A stretch of 64,000 bases of DNA from Bacteroides eggerthii (GTDB taxonomy: Bacteria > Bacteroidota > Bacteroidia > Bacteroidales > Bacteroidaceae), in contig NZ_CP102258.1 of the NCBI RefSeq assembly GCF_025146565.1, positions 248,001-312,000 of the forward strand, written 5' to 3'. How positions within the stretch are numbered: the first letter of the stretch is position 1; every line of letters begins with the position of its first letter. Positions 9,536 to 19,459 of the stretch are shown here, one piece after another. The position numbers and the translations under genes were made by a program. The notes below the pieces were generated by a model. That model had not been told where the DNA came from. It saw nothing but the letters and a program-made list of their open reading frames with translations, and did no database searches.

Positions 9536-9946
9536 TTAATTTTGATCTTCGTTATTACTTTTAGAACCAACGAACAACGTTACGTGGTTTGAACGTTTGC
9601 GGATTCTGTAACCTCTACCCTGCGGAGCCGGTCTCATTCTTTTGAGTGTAGCACCACCATCAACAAAAATCTTGGTTACGAACAGCTCGCCACTTTCAGC
9701 TTTACGTTCGTTTTTCTGCTCCCAGTTAGCAATTGCAGAGCGCAGCAATTTCTCCACTCTGGCTGCAGCCTCCTTTGAGGAGAACTTCAAAACGCCGAGT
9801 GCTCTGTTCACTTCCATCCCACGAATCATGTCAGCCACGAGACGCATTTTACGGGGGGAAGTAGGAACATTTTGCAATTTCGCAAAATACATGGTCTTAA
9901 GGGCTTCTTTTCTTTTTTCAGCCGATATTTTTTTTCTTGCTCCCAT
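9536..9946 (-). CDS. rplV: 50S ribosomal protein L22
   Basis: Lines the nascent-peptide exit tunnel; its beta-hairpin tip is a site of macrolide resistance in other species. The 136 residues show [17 protein letters not shown] and the hairpin region [19 protein letters not shown], which looks wild-type. There is a 36-bp gap to rpsS upstream. Confidence 0.99.
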   Translation of the reverse strand: MGARKKISAEKRKEALKTMYFAKLQNVPTSPRKMRLVADMIRGMEVNRALGVLKFSSKEAAARVEKLLRSAIANWEQKNERKAESGELFVTKIFVDGGATLKRMRPAPQGRGYRIRKRSNHVTLFVGSKSNNEDQN

Positions 9947-9982
9947 TATATTATTACTTTATTATTTCAGATAAATCCTGTT

Positions 9983-10252
9983 TTATTTTTTCTTGTTACC
10001 AGCGTGTCCTCTGAATGTACGAGTTGGAGCGAACTCGCCCAACTTGTGTCCTACCATATTTTCGGTAACATAAACAGGAATAAATTTATTTCCATTGTGA
10101 ACTGCAACAGTATGGCCTACGAAATCAGGCGAAATCATTGAAGCTCTGGCCCAGGTCTTAACTACCACTTTCTTGCCCGATTCATTCATGGCAAGCACTT
10201 TTTTCTCAAGCTTTACGTTAATATACGGACCTTTTTTTAATGAACGACTCAT
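9983..10252 (-). CDS. rpsS: 30S ribosomal protein S19
   Basis: Head protein that forms a complex with S13 and contacts A-site tRNA. The 89 residues begin [19 protein letters not shown] and include the signature [21 protein letters not shown] and [10 protein letters not shown]. It lies 20 bp after rplB. Confidence 0.99.
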   Translation of the reverse strand: MSRSLKKGPYINVKLEKKVLAMNESGKKVVVKTWARASMISPDFVGHTVAVHNGNKFIPVYVTENMVGHKLGEFAPTRTFRGHAGNKKK

Positions 10253-10272
10253 AATTTACTCAATTAATCAGA

Positions 10273-11097
10273 TTACTTCTTTCTTCTCTCAATAATATAC
10301 TTAGACGATTGTTTCTTCGGAGCTCTTGTCTTAAGACCCTTAGCGTACAATCCCTTACGAGATCTCGGGTGTCCTCCTGAAGCACGTCCTTCACCACCAC
10401 CCATCGGGTGATCAACCGGGTTCATAACAACACCACGGTTACGCGGACGACGTCCTAACCAACGAGAACGTCCAGCTTTACCTGAACTTTCCAATCCATG
10501 ATCTGAGTTACCAACGCTACCCACAGTAGCCTTACATGTGCTGAGGATCTGACGAACCTCACCAGAAGGCAACTTAATAACGCAGTATTTACCTTCTCTT
10601 GAAGTCAACTGAGCGAAGTTACCAGCCGAGCGAACCAAAGCAGCGCCTTGACCCGGACGTAATTCGATGTTGTGAATTACAGTACCGACGGGAATATTCT
10701 GAAGCGGAAGAGCATTACCGATTTCCGGAGCAGCTGTTTCACCTGACATCAAAGTCGCGCCAACTTGCAATCCATTGGGAGCAATAATATATCTTTTTTC
10801 ACCATCTGCATAAAACAACAGAGCGATACGTGCCGAACGGTTCGGATCGTATTCGATTGTTTTAACCACTGCAGGTACACCGTCTTTATTTCTCTTGAAA
10901 TCAATGATACGGATAATCTTCTTACTGCCGCCACCGATGTAGCGCATGGTCATTTTACCAGTATTGTTACGACCACCAGTAGATTTCTTACCAAATACAA
11001 GAGACTTTTCTGGTACTCGTGCAGTAATCTCTTCGAAAGTACCAATAATTTTATGTCTTTGCCCCGGTGTTGTGGGCTTAAATTTACGTACTGCCAT
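10273..11097 (-). CDS. rplB: 50S ribosomal protein L2
   Basis: Central large-subunit protein needed for subunit association and peptidyl-transferase function. The 274 residues include the RNA-binding domain ([15 protein letters not shown]) and the C-terminal signature [19 protein letters not shown], with the conserved His implicated in activity. It starts 5 bp after rplW. Confidence 0.99.
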   Translation of the reverse strand: MAVRKFKPTTPGQRHKIIGTFEEITARVPEKSLVFGKKSTGGRNNTGKMTMRYIGGGSKKIIRIIDFKRNKDGVPAVVKTIEYDPNRSARIALLFYADGEKRYIIAPNGLQVGATLMSGETAAPEIGNALPLQNIPVGTVIHNIELRPGQGAALVRSAGNFAQLTSREGKYCVIKLPSGEVRQILSTCKATVGSVGNSDHGLESSGKAGRSRWLGRRPRNRGVVMNPVDHPMGGGEGRASGGHPRSRKGLYAKGLKTRAPKKQSSKYIIERRKK

Positions 11098-11102
11098 TTC
11101 TT

Positions 11103-11396
11103 TTAAATATTGCTATAAAAATCAATAGTATCTCCTTCTTTCAACGTAACAACCGCTTTTTTGTAAGCGTTTGTACGTCCGTTGATGATACCTGCGCGTG
11201 TATAACGGCTCTTGTTCTTGCCGGCATAACGGATTGTATTCACATCAACTACGGTAACGTTGTAAAGGGCTTCTACTTCGTTCTTAATTTCCAGTTTATT
11301 AGCTTCAGGACGCACGATAAAGCCGAAACGATTGTTCGCCTTATCAGTAATTGCTGTCATTTTTTCTGTCACTAACGGTTTAATAATAATTCCCAT
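11103..11396 (-). CDS. rplW: 50S ribosomal protein L23
   Basis: Exit-tunnel protein and docking site for trigger factor and SRP. The 97 residues begin [16 protein letters not shown] and show the conserved [17 protein letters not shown]. An AAAAGGAGG stretch (complement of 11405-11413) lies about 8 bases before the ATG, another strong SD for this window. It lies 16 bp after rplD. Confidence 0.98.
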   Translation of the reverse strand: MGIIIKPLVTEKMTAITDKANNRFGFIVRPEANKLEIKNEVEALYNVTVVDVNTIRYAGKNKSRYTRAGIINGRTNAYKKAVVTLKEGDTIDFYSNI

Positions 11397-11404
11397 TATT
11401 TAAG

Positions 11405-11413
11405 CCTCCTTTT
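11405..11413 (-). promoter_or_regulatory. Shine-Dalgarno before rplW
   Basis: The minus strand reads AAAAGGAGG about eight bases upstream of the rplW start. It abuts the rplD stop codon, so it may serve reinitiation after rplD. Confidence 0.65.
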
Positions 11414-12039
11414 TACATTAAGATATTGTCGATAGCAGAAAGTGCGCTTTCAGCAAACACAACAACTCCAGCGTCCAATACTCTGTAAGTATTTAACCCT
11501 GAGACAGTCTGCACATTAGCGCCCTTCACGTTACGAGCCGACAAATATACGTTTTTATTTGCTTCCGGTAAAATTACAAGCAGCTTTTTGTCAGAAACTT
11601 TAAGATTTTTTGTCATAACAACAAAATCTTTAGTCTTAGGAGCTTCAAAGTTGAAGTCTTCCACTACAATGATGCCATTGTTCTGTGCCTTGTAAGACAA
11701 AGCCGACTTGCGTGCCAGAGCCTTTACTTTCTTATTCAGTTTGAAGAAGTAATCTCTCGGTTTCGGACCGAATACACGTCCACCACCAACGAGAACCGGT
11801 GAGTTCATGTCACCACGACGTGCACCACCGCCACCTTTCTGGCGACCGATTTTGCGGGTAGAACCGCTGATTTCGCTTCTTTCCTTTGACTTGTGTGTAC
11901 CTTGACGCTGGTTAGCCATAAACTGCTTAACGTCCAGGTAGATAGCGTGGTCGTTGGGCTCAATTCCGAAGATAGACTCGTTTAACGTAATCTTTCTCCC
12001 AGTGTCTTCACCTTTAATGTTATATACGTTAACTTCCAT
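11413..12039 (-). CDS. rplD: 50S ribosomal protein L4
   Basis: Large-subunit tunnel protein; in E. coli it also autoregulates the S10 operon. The 208 residues contain the tunnel-loop region [26 protein letters not shown] around residues 50-75 and [17 protein letters not shown]. Its ATG overlaps the rplC stop by one base. No E. coli-like S10 leader was recognized upstream of rpsJ. Confidence 0.99.
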   Translation of the reverse strand: MEVNVYNIKGEDTGRKITLNESIFGIEPNDHAIYLDVKQFMANQRQGTHKSKERSEISGSTRKIGRQKGGGGARRGDMNSPVLVGGGRVFGPKPRDYFFKLNKKVKALARKSALSYKAQNNGIIVVEDFNFEAPKTKDFVVMTKNLKVSDKKLLVILPEANKNVYLSARNVKGANVQTVSGLNTYRVLDAGVVVFAESALSAIDNILM

Positions 12040-12656
12040 TATTTCTCAATTATTACGATTGAACCTTTGCAACCAGGAACAGAACCCTTAATCAAAAGAA
12101 GATTGTGTTCCGCGATTACTTTTAATACTTGCAGATTTTGAACAGTTACCCTGTCTCCACCAAGCTGTCCGCCCATGCGCATTCCTTTGAATACTTTTGC
12201 AGGGTAAGAACAAGCACCGATAGAACCCGGCTTACGGGCGCGATTGTGCTGACCATGAGTAGTCTGACCCACACCGCCGAAACCATGACGTTTCACAACA
12301 CCCTGGAAACCTTTACCCTTAGAAGTTCCGACAACGTCAACGAAGTCAGCGCCTTCAAACAATTCTACGGTAACAGTATCACCCAGATTCAATTCTGTCT
12401 CAAATTCCTTGAACTCAGCCAAGTGTTTCTTGGGAGTTACTCCAGCTTTCTTGAAGTGGCCCATCAGGGGCTTTGTAGTGTGTTTTTCCTTTTTGTCCTG
12501 GAAACCCAACTGAACAGCCTGATAGCCGTCCTTTTCTACAGTTTTCACTTGAGTAACAACACAAGGACCTGCTTCGATAACAGTGCATGGTACATTCTTA
12601 CCCTCGGCACTGAAAACGGATGTCATTCCGATTTTTTTTCCTAATAATCCTGGCAT
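12039..12656 (-). CDS. rplC: 50S ribosomal protein L3
   Basis: Early-assembly large-subunit protein reaching toward the peptidyl-transferase centre. The 205 residues begin [15 protein letters not shown] and show the signature [19 protein letters not shown] followed by [16 protein letters not shown]. The Gln in GQ(H) is the residue that is methylated in some bacteria. It overlaps rplD by one base. Confidence 0.99.
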   Translation of the reverse strand: MPGLLGKKIGMTSVFSAEGKNVPCTVIEAGPCVVTQVKTVEKDGYQAVQLGFQDKKEKHTTKPLMGHFKKAGVTPKKHLAEFKEFETELNLGDTVTVELFEGADFVDVVGTSKGKGFQGVVKRHGFGGVGQTTHGQHNRARKPGSIGACSYPAKVFKGMRMGGQLGGDRVTVQNLQVLKVIAEHNLLLIKGSVPGCKGSIVIIEK

Positions 12657-12675
12657 TTCACTTAATTTTTAATAC

Positions 12676-12981
12676 TTACACTTTGATTTCTACTTCCACA
12701 CCACTCGGCAACTCCAACTTCATCAGAGCATCTACGGTCTTAGCTGTTGAGCTATAGATGTCGATCAGTCTCTTATAAGAAGAGAGTTCGAATTGTTCAC
12801 GCGACTTCTTGTTAACGAAAGTCGAACGGTTTACGGTAAAGATACGCTTATGCGTAGGAAGAGGAATAGGACCGCTAACGATTGCGCCCGTTGTCTTCAC
12901 CGTTCTTACAATTTTCTCAGCTGATTTGTCAACCAAGTTGTGGTCGTAAGATTTCAGTTTGATTCTAATTTTTTGACTCAT
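12676..12981 (-). CDS. rpsJ: 30S ribosomal protein S10
   Basis: Head protein of the 30S subunit and, as NusE, the partner of NusB and NusG in transcription-translation coupling. The 101 residues begin [20 protein letters not shown] and include [18 protein letters not shown]. It is first in the S10 part but only 92 bp after fusA. That gap holds a hairpin (13021-13057) rather than a recognizable promoter. Confidence 0.99.
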   Translation of the reverse strand: MSQKIRIKLKSYDHNLVDKSAEKIVRTVKTTGAIVSGPIPLPTHKRIFTVNRSTFVNKKSREQFELSSYKRLIDIYSSTAKTVDALMKLELPSGVEVEIKV

Positions 12982-13020
12982 TACTGTCTTAATTATTAAT
13001 AGTGTTATTTATACAAGAAA

Positions 13021-13057
13021 GTTCCGTAGGTTAAGAGTCATTCGCTAACCTACGGAC
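13021..13057 (-). terminator. Hairpin between fusA and rpsJ (attenuator candidate)
   Basis: Arms GTCCGTAGGTTA and TAACCTACGGAAC (minus strand) pair with one bulged base around a 12-base loop. TTTCTTG follows on the transcribed strand. The T-run is weak, so partial termination or an RNA-processing site is more likely than a full stop, allowing str transcription into the S10 genes. Confidence 0.55.
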
Positions 13058-13073
13058 TTTTTCAGTTTATTAT

Positions 13074-15191
13074 TTAGAGCAAGTCTGCACGACCTTTCAC
13101 TTCTTCCAATACTGCCTTGGCGATAGAGTTGGAAACCTGTGCATGGTGAGAGTATACCATTGAAGAAGTTGCACGACCCGAAGTGATGGTACGCAACGCA
13201 GTTACGTAACCGAACATTTCTGCCAGCGGAACCATTGCTTTCACGATGCGGGCACCCGAACGGCTTGATTCCATACCTTCTACCTGGCCGCGGCGCTTGT
13301 TCAAGTCACCGATAACGTCACCCATGTTTTCTTCCGGAGTAACAACTTCCAGTTTCATGATAGGCTCCATCAATACCGGACCTGCCTTGGCGCAAGCATT
13401 CTTGTAGGCTTGGATGGCACAGATTTCGAATGACAGCTGGTCGGAGTCTACCGGGTGGAAAGAACCGTCGACCAAAGTCACCTTCAGTGAATCCAGCGGA
13501 TAGCCTGCCAATACACCGTTCTTCATTGCAGTTGTGAAACCTTTCTGTACGGACGGGATGAATTCCTTAGGAATGTTACCACCCTTCACTTCGTCAACAA
13601 ACTGCAAGCCGCCTTGAGTGAAATCCTCATCAACCGGGCCGATATTCACGATGATGTCCGCAAACTTACCACGACCACCCGACTGCTTCTTGTAAACTTC
13701 ACGCAAGTTAACAGTCTTCGTGATAGCTTCCTTATAGTTAACCTGAGGCTTACCCTGATTACATTCAACCTTGAACTCACGTTTCAGACGGTCGATGATG
13801 ATATCCAAGTGAAGCTCACCCATACCGGAGATAACCGTCTGGCCTGTCTGTTCGTCAGTCTTCACTGTGAACGTCGGGTCTTCTTCGGCCAACTTGGCCA
13901 AGCCATTAGACAGCTTATCCATATCCTTCTGAGTCTTAGGCTCAACGGCGATACCGATTACCGGTTCGGGGAAGTCCATAGATTCCAATACGATCGGTGC
14001 AGTCTCGTCGCACAGCGTATCACCGGTATGTATATCCTTGAAGCCTACACCAGCGCCGATATCACCGGCACCGATCACCTCAACAGGATTCTGCTTGTTT
14101 GAGTGCATCTGGAACAGACGTGAAACACGTTCCTTCTTACCGGAGCGAGAGTTGTAGATATAAGAACCGGCTTCGATCTTACCGGAGTAAACGCGGAAGA
14201 AAGTCAGACGGCCTACATACGGGTCGGTTGCGATCTTGAACGCCAAAGCAGAAGTCTTTTCATCTTCGCTCGGCTTACGATCCTCTTCGGCACCGGTTTC
14301 AGGATTTGTACCGATAACGTTCTCTGTATCCAGCGGAGAAGGCAGGAATGCGCAAACGTAGTCGAGCAATGTCTGCACACCTTTGTTCTTGAATGAAGAA
14401 CCGCACAACATAGGAACGACAGCCATTTTTACGGTAGCGTTACGGAGGGCTCTCAACACTTCCTCTTCTGTGATAGTGGAAGGATCATCGAAATATTTCT
14501 CCATCAGGGCATCGTCAAACTCAGCTACTTTTTCGAGCATTTTATCTCTCCATTCGTTGGCTTCGTCCACCAGGTCGGCAGGAATTTCCTCCACTGTGTA
14601 GTCAGCGCCCATTGTTTCATCATGCCAGTAGATAGCTTTCATCTTGATAAGGTCCACCAGACCTTTGAAAGACTCTTCGGCACCGATAGGCACAACGATA
14701 GGACAAGGGTTTGCTCCCAAAACGTCCTTCATCTGGCGGACAACTTCGAAGAAGTCGGCGCCCGAACGGTCCATTTTATTAACGTATGCGATACGCGGAA
14801 CGTTGTATTTGTCGGCCTGACGCCAAACGGTTTCGGATTGCGGCTCAACGCCACCTACTGCACAGTAAGCAGCAACGGCGCCGTCAAGAATACGCAAAGA
14901 ACGTTCCACCTCAGCGGTAAAGTCAACGTGTCCCGGAGTATCAATCAAGTTGATCTTGTACGTATTACCGGCATATTTCCAACGGGTAGTGGTGGCTGCG
15001 GAGGTGATAGTGATACCACGTTCCTGCTCTTGCTCCATCCAGTCCATTGTAGCGGCACCGTCATGCACCTCACCGATTTTGTGGGTCAAACCCGTATAAA
15101 ACAAAATACGTTCAGAGGTTGTGGTTTTTCCGGCATCGATGTGAGCCATGATACCGATATTGCGTGTCAAATGTAAATCATTCTTTGCCAT
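13074..15191 (-). CDS. fusA: Translation elongation factor G
   Basis: GTPase that drives translocation of tRNA and mRNA on the ribosome. The 705 residues have the G1 motif AHIDAGKTT (about residues 17-25), the switch region [18 protein letters not shown] (G3), [10 protein letters not shown] (G4), and the domain IV and V signature ([28 protein letters not shown]). It lies between rpsG (59 bp) and rpsJ (92 bp). In E. coli tuf follows fusA, but here tuf is near 36 kb. Confidence 0.99.
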   Translation of the reverse strand: MAKNDLHLTRNIGIMAHIDAGKTTTSERILFYTGLTHKIGEVHDGAATMDWMEQEQERGITITSAATTTRWKYAGNTYKINLIDTPGHVDFTAEVERSLRILDGAVAAYCAVGGVEPQSETVWRQADKYNVPRIAYVNKMDRSGADFFEVVRQMKDVLGANPCPIVVPIGAEESFKGLVDLIKMKAIYWHDETMGADYTVEEIPADLVDEANEWRDKMLEKVAEFDDALMEKYFDDPSTITEEEVLRALRNATVKMAVVPMLCGSSFKNKGVQTLLDYVCAFLPSPLDTENVIGTNPETGAEEDRKPSEDEKTSALAFKIATDPYVGRLTFFRVYSGKIEAGSYIYNSRSGKKERVSRLFQMHSNKQNPVEVIGAGDIGAGVGFKDIHTGDTLCDETAPIVLESMDFPEPVIGIAVEPKTQKDMDKLSNGLAKLAEEDPTFTVKTDEQTGQTVISGMGELHLDIIIDRLKREFKVECNQGKPQVNYKEAITKTVNLREVYKKQSGGRGKFADIIVNIGPVDEDFTQGGLQFVDEVKGGNIPKEFIPSVQKGFTTAMKNGVLAGYPLDSLKVTLVDGSFHPVDSDQLSFEICAIQAYKNACAKAGPVLMEPIMKLEVVTPEENMGDVIGDLNKRRGQVEGMESSRSGARIVKAMVPLAEMFGYVTALRTITSGRATSSMVYSHHAQVSNSIAKAVLEEVKGRADLL

Positions 15192-15250
15192 TTTCTAATT
15201 CCTTTTACTTTAAGTTTTTTAATCTTCGATTGTCAGTCTCTTATAGTATA

Positions 15251-15727
15251 TTAGAATCTGAAATGAGCAAATGCGCGGTTGGCTTCAGCCATTCTGTGCA
15301 TATCTTCTTTACGTTTGTAAGCACCGCCTTGTTCGTTGAAAGCATCCATGATTTCAGCAGCCAGCTTATCAGCCATAGACTTACCGCCACGTTTGCGTGC
15401 AAAGATAATCAGATTCTTCATAGAGATAGACTCTTTACGGTCGGGACGGATTTCAGTAGGAACTTGGAAAGTGGCACCACCTACGCGGCGAGACTTCACT
15501 TCCACTTGAGGAGTTACGTTGTCCAATGCTTTTTTCCAGATTTCAAGAGCTGATTTCTCTTCGTTCTGCATTTTGTTCTTCACTGTTTCCAGAGCGGCGT
15601 AGAAGATTTCGTAAGAGGTATTCTTCTTTCCGTCGTACATCAGGTGGTTTACGAATTTGGAAACTTTCACATCATTAAAAACGGGATCCGGAAGGATAAC
15701 GCGTTTTTTAGGTTTTGCTTTTCTCAT
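15251..15727 (-). CDS. rpsG: 30S ribosomal protein S7
   Basis: Primary 16S rRNA-binding protein that starts head assembly and lies at the mRNA exit. The 158 residues include [24 protein letters not shown] and the signature [21 protein letters not shown], ending RAFAHFRF. It lies 156 bp downstream of rpsL, a gap in which I see no clear promoter or terminator. Confidence 0.99.
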   Translation of the reverse strand: MRKAKPKKRVILPDPVFNDVKVSKFVNHLMYDGKKNTSYEIFYAALETVKNKMQNEEKSALEIWKKALDNVTPQVEVKSRRVGGATFQVPTEIRPDRKESISMKNLIIFARKRGGKSMADKLAAEIMDAFNEQGGAYKRKEDMHRMAEANRAFAHFRF

Positions 15728-15883
15728 TTGTCTGAAAGAATAATGTTTTTCGTTCTTGGTTGTTTACTTCTGTTTTCTTCAACTCTCCCACCGGAGAATT
15801 TACTCAACCTTTAGCATTTCCAACAAACTAAAACGTAAGTTATTACTTTTAATTTTTACTGCTTATCAGTTTCGGCCGCTTGA

Positions 15884-16285
15884 TTATTTCTTCTTGGCGG
15901 GAGCAGCCTGTCCCGGTTTCGGACGCTTAGCACCGTATTTGGAACGTCTTTGGGTACGGTTGGCAACGCCTGCGGTATCCAAAGTACCACGAACGATGTG
16001 ATAACGTACACCCGGAAGGTCTTTCACACGACCGCCGCGCACCAATACGATTGAGTGTTCCTGCAAGTTGTGACCTTCTCCCGGAATGTAAGAGTTCACC
16101 TCTTTACCGTTGGTCAAACGTACACGAGCTACTTTACGCATAGCTGAATTCGGTTTCTTCGGAGTGGTAGTGTACACTCTCACGCAAACGCCACGTCTTT
16201 GAGGACAAGAATCCAAGGCGGGAGACTTACTTTTCTCTACCAAAACCTCGCGTCCTTTTCTTACTAATTGCTGAATTGTAGGCAT
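15884..16285 (-). CDS. rpsL: 30S ribosomal protein S12
   Basis: Decoding-centre protein that monitors codon-anticodon pairing. The 133 residues begin [15 protein letters not shown] and contain the loops [14 protein letters not shown] and [20 protein letters not shown]. The Lys residues associated with streptomycin sensitivity in E. coli are present, so the protein looks wild-type. It is the first gene of the str-S10-spc-alpha cluster, with a good promoter at 16349-16379. Confidence 0.99.
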   Translation of the reverse strand: MPTIQQLVRKGREVLVEKSKSPALDSCPQRRGVCVRVYTTTPKKPNSAMRKVARVRLTNGKEVNSYIPGEGHNLQEHSIVLVRGGRVKDLPGVRYHIVRGTLDTAGVANRTQRRSKYGAKRPKPGQAAPAKKK

Positions 16286-16348
16286 TTTAATTGTTTTTAG
16301 TTATATATTATTGTTTATATTAATTCAAAACTATACACTTTTGGGCTG

Positions 16349-16379
16349 CAAAGATACTAATAAGTTTTGAATAATCAAT
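16349..16379 (-). promoter_or_regulatory. Promoter of the rpsL (str) cluster
   Basis: On the minus strand an ATTG -33 box (complement of 16376-16379), a 19-bp spacer and a TATCTTTG -7 box (complement of 16349-16356) match the Bacteroides sigma consensus TTTG-N19-21-TAnnTTTG. The leader to the rpsL ATG would be about 55-60 bases and AT-rich. Confidence 0.75.
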
Positions 16380-16402
16380 GCACTACAAGTTTTTTTTTGA
16401 TT

Positions 16403-16714
16403 TTATGCTTCCCCCTTGATGTTGGGCAGCGGCGGGAGGGGCTGTTCGTCCGGCATGCGAATGGGGCCAAAAGCGCGTTCATATTTGCCTATATTCTCTT
16501 CGAGCGCGCGCAGCAGGCGTTTGGCATGTTCGGGCGCCAGCACGATGCGCGACTGCACTCCGGCTTTGGGCATCCCCGGCATCACCCGCACAAAATCCAC
16601 GATAAACTCCGAGCTGGAGTGGGTGATAATGGCAAGATTGGCATACGTGCCTTGCGCTACTTCCTCTTTCAGTTCAATCTGCAATTGTCCGTTATTATTC
16701 TCCTGATTTTCCAT
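16403..16714 (-). CDS. DUF3467 family protein
   Basis: A 103-residue acidic protein of unknown function that I assign to the DUF3467 family on its core pattern (GTYANLAIITHSSSEFIVDF, RVMPGMPKAGVQSRIVLAPEHAKRL). It has no signal peptide or membrane segment, so it is probably cytosolic. It lies just upstream of rpsL with its own -7 box TATATTTG at 16753-16760. No partner is evident. The downstream rpsL promoter suggests independent regulation, although read-through is possible. Confidence 0.85.
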   Translation of the reverse strand: MENQENNNGQLQIELKEEVAQGTYANLAIITHSSSEFIVDFVRVMPGMPKAGVQSRIVLAPEHAKRLLRALEENIGKYERAFGPIRMPDEQPLPPLPNIKGEA

Positions 16715-16752
16715 AATTGTTTATACATCATTATTATTTATATAGATAGGGG

Positions 16753-16760
16753 CAAATATA
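16753..16760 (-). promoter_or_regulatory. -7 box upstream of the DUF3467 gene
   Basis: The minus strand reads TATATTTG, a full match to TAnnTTTG. The -33 region holds only GTTG at a 21-bp spacing (complement of 16782-16785), so the call rests mainly on the -7 box, about 38 bases before the start codon. Confidence 0.5.
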
Positions 16761-16825
16761 CTTCTTTTCATCGGGAACACACAACATACTCCGGTGTAAA
16801 AAAAGCCACTGCCCCCATAAAGCAC

Positions 16826-16869
16826 AAAAAAAAGTTCCGCCCCTGCAAGCCGGCCGGCCTGCAAGGGCG
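16826..16869 (-). terminator. Intrinsic terminator after the small gene at 16876
   Basis: GC-rich arms of 16 bases (16838-16853 and 16854-16869), nearly complementary with one wobble and one mismatch, are followed on the minus strand by AAC and eight T residues (complement of 16826-16833). This ends the HU-like / small-gene transcription unit. Confidence 0.8.
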
Positions 16870-16875
16870 AAATCT

Positions 16876-17181
16876 TTACACAGCCGCAGTGCCGTCCACC
16901 GCCAGCCGCCTGTCGCAATTCTCCCGCATGCAGCGGCAAGTCAACGCTTTCGCCAGCTCCGCTTTCAGCGAGAAGATTTCGGTGTGCATCTCCTTCACGC
17001 GTGCACTCAGCCCGAAGTAGTCCTGCAACACCTTCTCCAGCTGCCCGACGAGGAAGCCATACTGTTCCCTCACCAGCTCGCTGAACTCTTTCATCTTCTC
17101 CACTTTCTTCTTGCTCCGTTTGGAGAGGAACGGGAGGAACGCCAGCAGGCATTCCAGCATTTTTTCAATAATCGCTTTCAT
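16876..17181 (-). CDS. Small hypothetical protein with coiled-coil tendency
   Basis: I do not recognize the family of this 101-residue protein. It begins with a short hydrophobic stretch (IIEKMLECLLAFLPFLS), followed by a very basic patch (KRSKKKVEKMKE). A heptad-like helical region follows (VREQYGFLVGQLEKVLQDYF...KEMHTEIFSLKAELAKAL) and the end has three Cys (CRCMRENCDRR). AAGGAG lies just before the ATG. It lies 40 bp after the HU-like gene and is probably co-transcribed; short coiled-coil genes often accompany HU-like/amidase cassettes in Bacteroides. No function is assigned. Confidence 0.65.
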   Translation of the reverse strand: MKAIIEKMLECLLAFLPFLSKRSKKKVEKMKEFSELVREQYGFLVGQLEKVLQDYFGLSARVKEMHTEIFSLKAELAKALTCRCMRENCDRRLAVDGTAAV

Positions 17182-17221
17182 CTTTCACTCCTTTCTTTTT
17201 GTTCATAACCACAGATGCGCA

Positions 17222-17707
17222 TCATCCCAACGGGTCCTGCTCCTCGCCGCCGCCCGGCACGCTGCCGCCTGCATCCTCCTCTTCTTTCTGCCCGTTCAGG
17301 TAGGTTTGCAGATCCACGAACTCCATTGCGTCTTCGGCGCGTGTAGAGGCCAAATCGGGGCGCACGCCGGTCGAAGGGCGGAAGTTGATGCGCACTGTCC
17401 GTATCTTCTTTGCCGTACAGTCCTTCTCCGTTTCCGAGCCCTCGGTACGCGCCGAGAGGCTGAACACCCCGAAATCGCGGATGTTCACCGAATGTCCGTT
17501 GTACAGGTTCTTGCGCATGCACTCCACGAAGTTGGCAATCACGCTGAGAATATCACCTTTGGAGAGCGAACTGTTCTCTTTCATCTGGTACGCAATCTTG
17601 TCGATGCCCACGCTCTGTCCCAAGGTAAGCAGTTGCGGATAATACTTCGCCGCTGCCGTTTGGTCCGCCACATTCTTACGCAATGCTTTTTTAAATACAA
17701 TAGCCAT
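17222..17707 (-). CDS. HU-like DNA-binding protein (long Bacteroides type)
   Basis: A 161-residue protein related to HU/IHF. It has the HU fold pattern (KKALRKNVADQTAAAKYYPQ; QSVGIDKIAYQMKENSSLSKGDILSVI; MRKNLYNGHSVNIRDFGVFSLS) over about residues 5-110. An acidic Gly/Glu-rich tail (KEEEDAGGS...EEQDPLG) follows that true HU lacks. Housekeeping HU is about 90 residues, so this is the longer accessory family common in Bacteroides. It probably binds DNA architecturally, but the target is unknown. AAAAGGAG precedes the ATG. Confidence 0.85.
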   Translation of the reverse strand: MAIVFKKALRKNVADQTAAAKYYPQLLTLGQSVGIDKIAYQMKENSSLSKGDILSVIANFVECMRKNLYNGHSVNIRDFGVFSLSARTEGSETEKDCTAKKIRTVRINFRPSTGVRPDLASTRAEDAMEFVDLQTYLNGQKEEEDAGGSVPGGGEEQDPLG

Positions 17708-17715
17708 ACTCTTGT

Positions 17716-17723
17716 CTCCTTTT
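17716..17723 (-). promoter_or_regulatory. Shine-Dalgarno before the HU-like gene
   Basis: The minus strand reads AAAAGGAG eight bases before the ATG at 17705-17707. It is clearer than the leaders of most chromosomal genes here and decides the start. Confidence 0.6.
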
Positions 17724-17891
17724 TACTTTTTTAAGTGAATATTGTCTTTGGTTTCTCCACCATCCCGGCTACCGGTTCTGCCGGATTGGTGAAACAAAGA
17801 TAACACCGAGCGGAGGCAACACCGACCGCCGGGCGCCGCCGAACGTCGCCCATGTATCCGGATGTATTTATAAAGTCCTTAGATGCAAGAA

Positions 17892-17917
17892 GGGGCCATC
17901 CTCTTTCGGACAGCCCC
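17892..17917 (-). terminator. Hairpin after the fimbrial operon
   Basis: On the minus strand GGGGCTGTCC and GGATGGCCCC pair over ten positions (two G-U wobbles) around the six-base loop GAAAGA, followed by TTCTTGCATCT. The stem is strong but the T-run is short. It lies about 100 bp after the last fimbrial gene. Confidence 0.55.
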
Positions 17918-18014
17918 AAGCACAACTGATTGTCACAGATTACCACATCTGCTGCTACGAGACGGATGCACAAGCATCCGACCGCACATCGTTTATTCCA
18001 ACTGGTTATTTCAT

Positions 18015-19445
18015 TTATTCATGCCAGGTGATAGTTCCACATTGAGCATTGTTAGATCCGGCACCAACTTTTGTATATCCTTTCATTCTTCCCAAAAATT
18101 TTTCTTTAGTATCTCCTTGCTTCAGAGTAATAGTTATATTGCCGCACTTTCCTCCTTTCCCGCTGCCAATCCCGGCTCCAAATTGGGTGCCGGTCGAAGT
18201 TATCATTGCATTTTTAATGGTAATGTCGCCGCACCACGCTCCTCCACGCGAGCCAATACCTGCCGGTTCATCTTCATTCGCTTGTGCTATAACCGTACAA
18301 TCTTCAATATTAATATGCCAGCCACCGGTAGCGCTATATATCGTACCTATTCCACATCCTAAACGCCCACCTATTGCCGTCAATTTCCCGAAACCTACAA
18401 TCTTAATGCTTCCACTTGTGCCACTATTTCCCAATTGAATACCCGAGGCACCAAAATCATTACTTTTCAAGGTGTTTTTATTTACTACCCTAACAGTAGG
18501 GTTACCATTTTGAATATGTAATGCTATCCCGGCAGACACATTTAAGCCATCAATATATATGGTTGGAGCGCCATTTGTAACAGTGATATTATTACCGGTA
18601 ACCCCGGAACTTTGTGTAACATAATAAGATCTGTCATCTCCAATAGATAGAGGACCTGTTGATAAATCCCACAATTCTTTTCCTGCCTTATCTATAAAAG
18701 AAACAACATTAAAATCATATTGCTCCCCCGACAGCAAGCCACTGTCTGTATTAAACGTGGTCGCAAAATCTCTTCCATCTTTCCTACCCGCCACCTTCAG
18801 TTGCGTCTGTCCCGGCACAATGCAAGCCTTCCACTTCCGCGCATTCTCTCCATATGCCTTGATTGAGGAACTCCCCGTAACGGCACTTGTATTCAGTGAT
18901 TGATTGAGAATGGTTACATCCGTTACATCTTCATTGAATGTAAAGATCACTTTTGCCATGCGGTGAGCGAACCGCAGCCTCAGTGCGCCATTGCTGATTG
19001 TTCCGTCGGCTACAAGGGCATCGCTCTTATAGTAATTATCGCTGATGCTTTGGTCGGCTTCCACAAAAGCGGTGGAATAGGCTCCGTTACTCTGGTAAGG
19101 ATAATAGGCTTTCACTGTCGAAGCAGAGTGCTCCCCGCAATAGATTTTTTCGCCTACCGCCACCAATACCGAACCGCTTGCAGGGTATTTGTACTGCACG
19201 TTCTGATAGGCCGCACTGCCATCCACCGACACACCGATGTGGCAGCCGGGAGTGAATTTCGTATCGGTTTCTCCACCGTCGCCTGCTCCGGTAAACGTGC
19301 TTCTGGACACCACGATGTCTACGGGGATATCCCCGTCGTCCTTGCCGGTGTCGTCCGGCAGGAACGGCTGCCCGTCGCGCGAACAGGCGGCAAGCAGCAG
19401 GAGTGCGAAACAGAAACTGAAAAATCTAAAGATTGCGGTTTTCAT
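18015..19445 (-). CDS. Fimbrillin-like lipoprotein with C-terminal beta-helix-like repeats
   Basis: A 476-residue surface lipoprotein. The signal peptide ends in the lipobox LLAAC (Cys at about residue 21). Residues about 40-260 resemble Mfa-like/fimbrillin proteins (GCHIGVSVDGSAAYQN, VKAYYPYQSNGAYS, LRFAHRMAKVIFTF). From about residue 270 the pattern changes to short repeats rich in Gly and Ile, such as GAGIGSGKGGKCGNITI and AGIGSRGGAWCGDITI, resembling a right-handed beta-helix. It is the last gene of the fimbrial operon and starts 14 bp after the fimbrillin gene, so a minor or tip subunit is plausible. The split into two domains is seen; the tip role is inferred. Confidence 0.75.
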   Translation of the reverse strand: MKTAIFRFFSFCFALLLLAACSRDGQPFLPDDTGKDDGDIPVDIVVSRSTFTGAGDGGETDTKFTPGCHIGVSVDGSAAYQNVQYKYPASGSVLVAVGEKIYCGEHSASTVKAYYPYQSNGAYSTAFVEADQSISDNYYKSDALVADGTISNGALRLRFAHRMAKVIFTFNEDVTDVTILNQSLNTSAVTGSSSIKAYGENARKWKACIVPGQTQLKVAGRKDGRDFATTFNTDSGLLSGEQYDFNVVSFIDKAGKELWDLSTGPLSIGDDRSYYVTQSSGVTGNNITVTNGAPTIYIDGLNVSAGIALHIQNGNPTVRVVNKNTLKSNDFGASGIQLGNSGTSGSIKIVGFGKLTAIGGRLGCGIGTIYSATGGWHINIEDCTVIAQANEDEPAGIGSRGGAWCGDITIKNAMITSTGTQFGAGIGSGKGGKCGNITITLKQGDTKEKFLGRMKGYTKVGAGSNNAQCGTITWHE

Positions 19446-19459
19446 ACATGCGTCTTTTT

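Larger units (their letters stand above)
17708..18014. other. Gap between fimbrial operon and HU-like gene
   Basis: About 307 bp without a supported gene. It holds the SD of the HU-like gene, a TATCTTTG box on the minus strand (complement of 17795-17802) that could be its -7 element without a clear -33, and a GC-rich stretch at 17811-17850. The hairpin at 17892-17917 probably ends the fimbrial operon. Confidence 0.6.
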
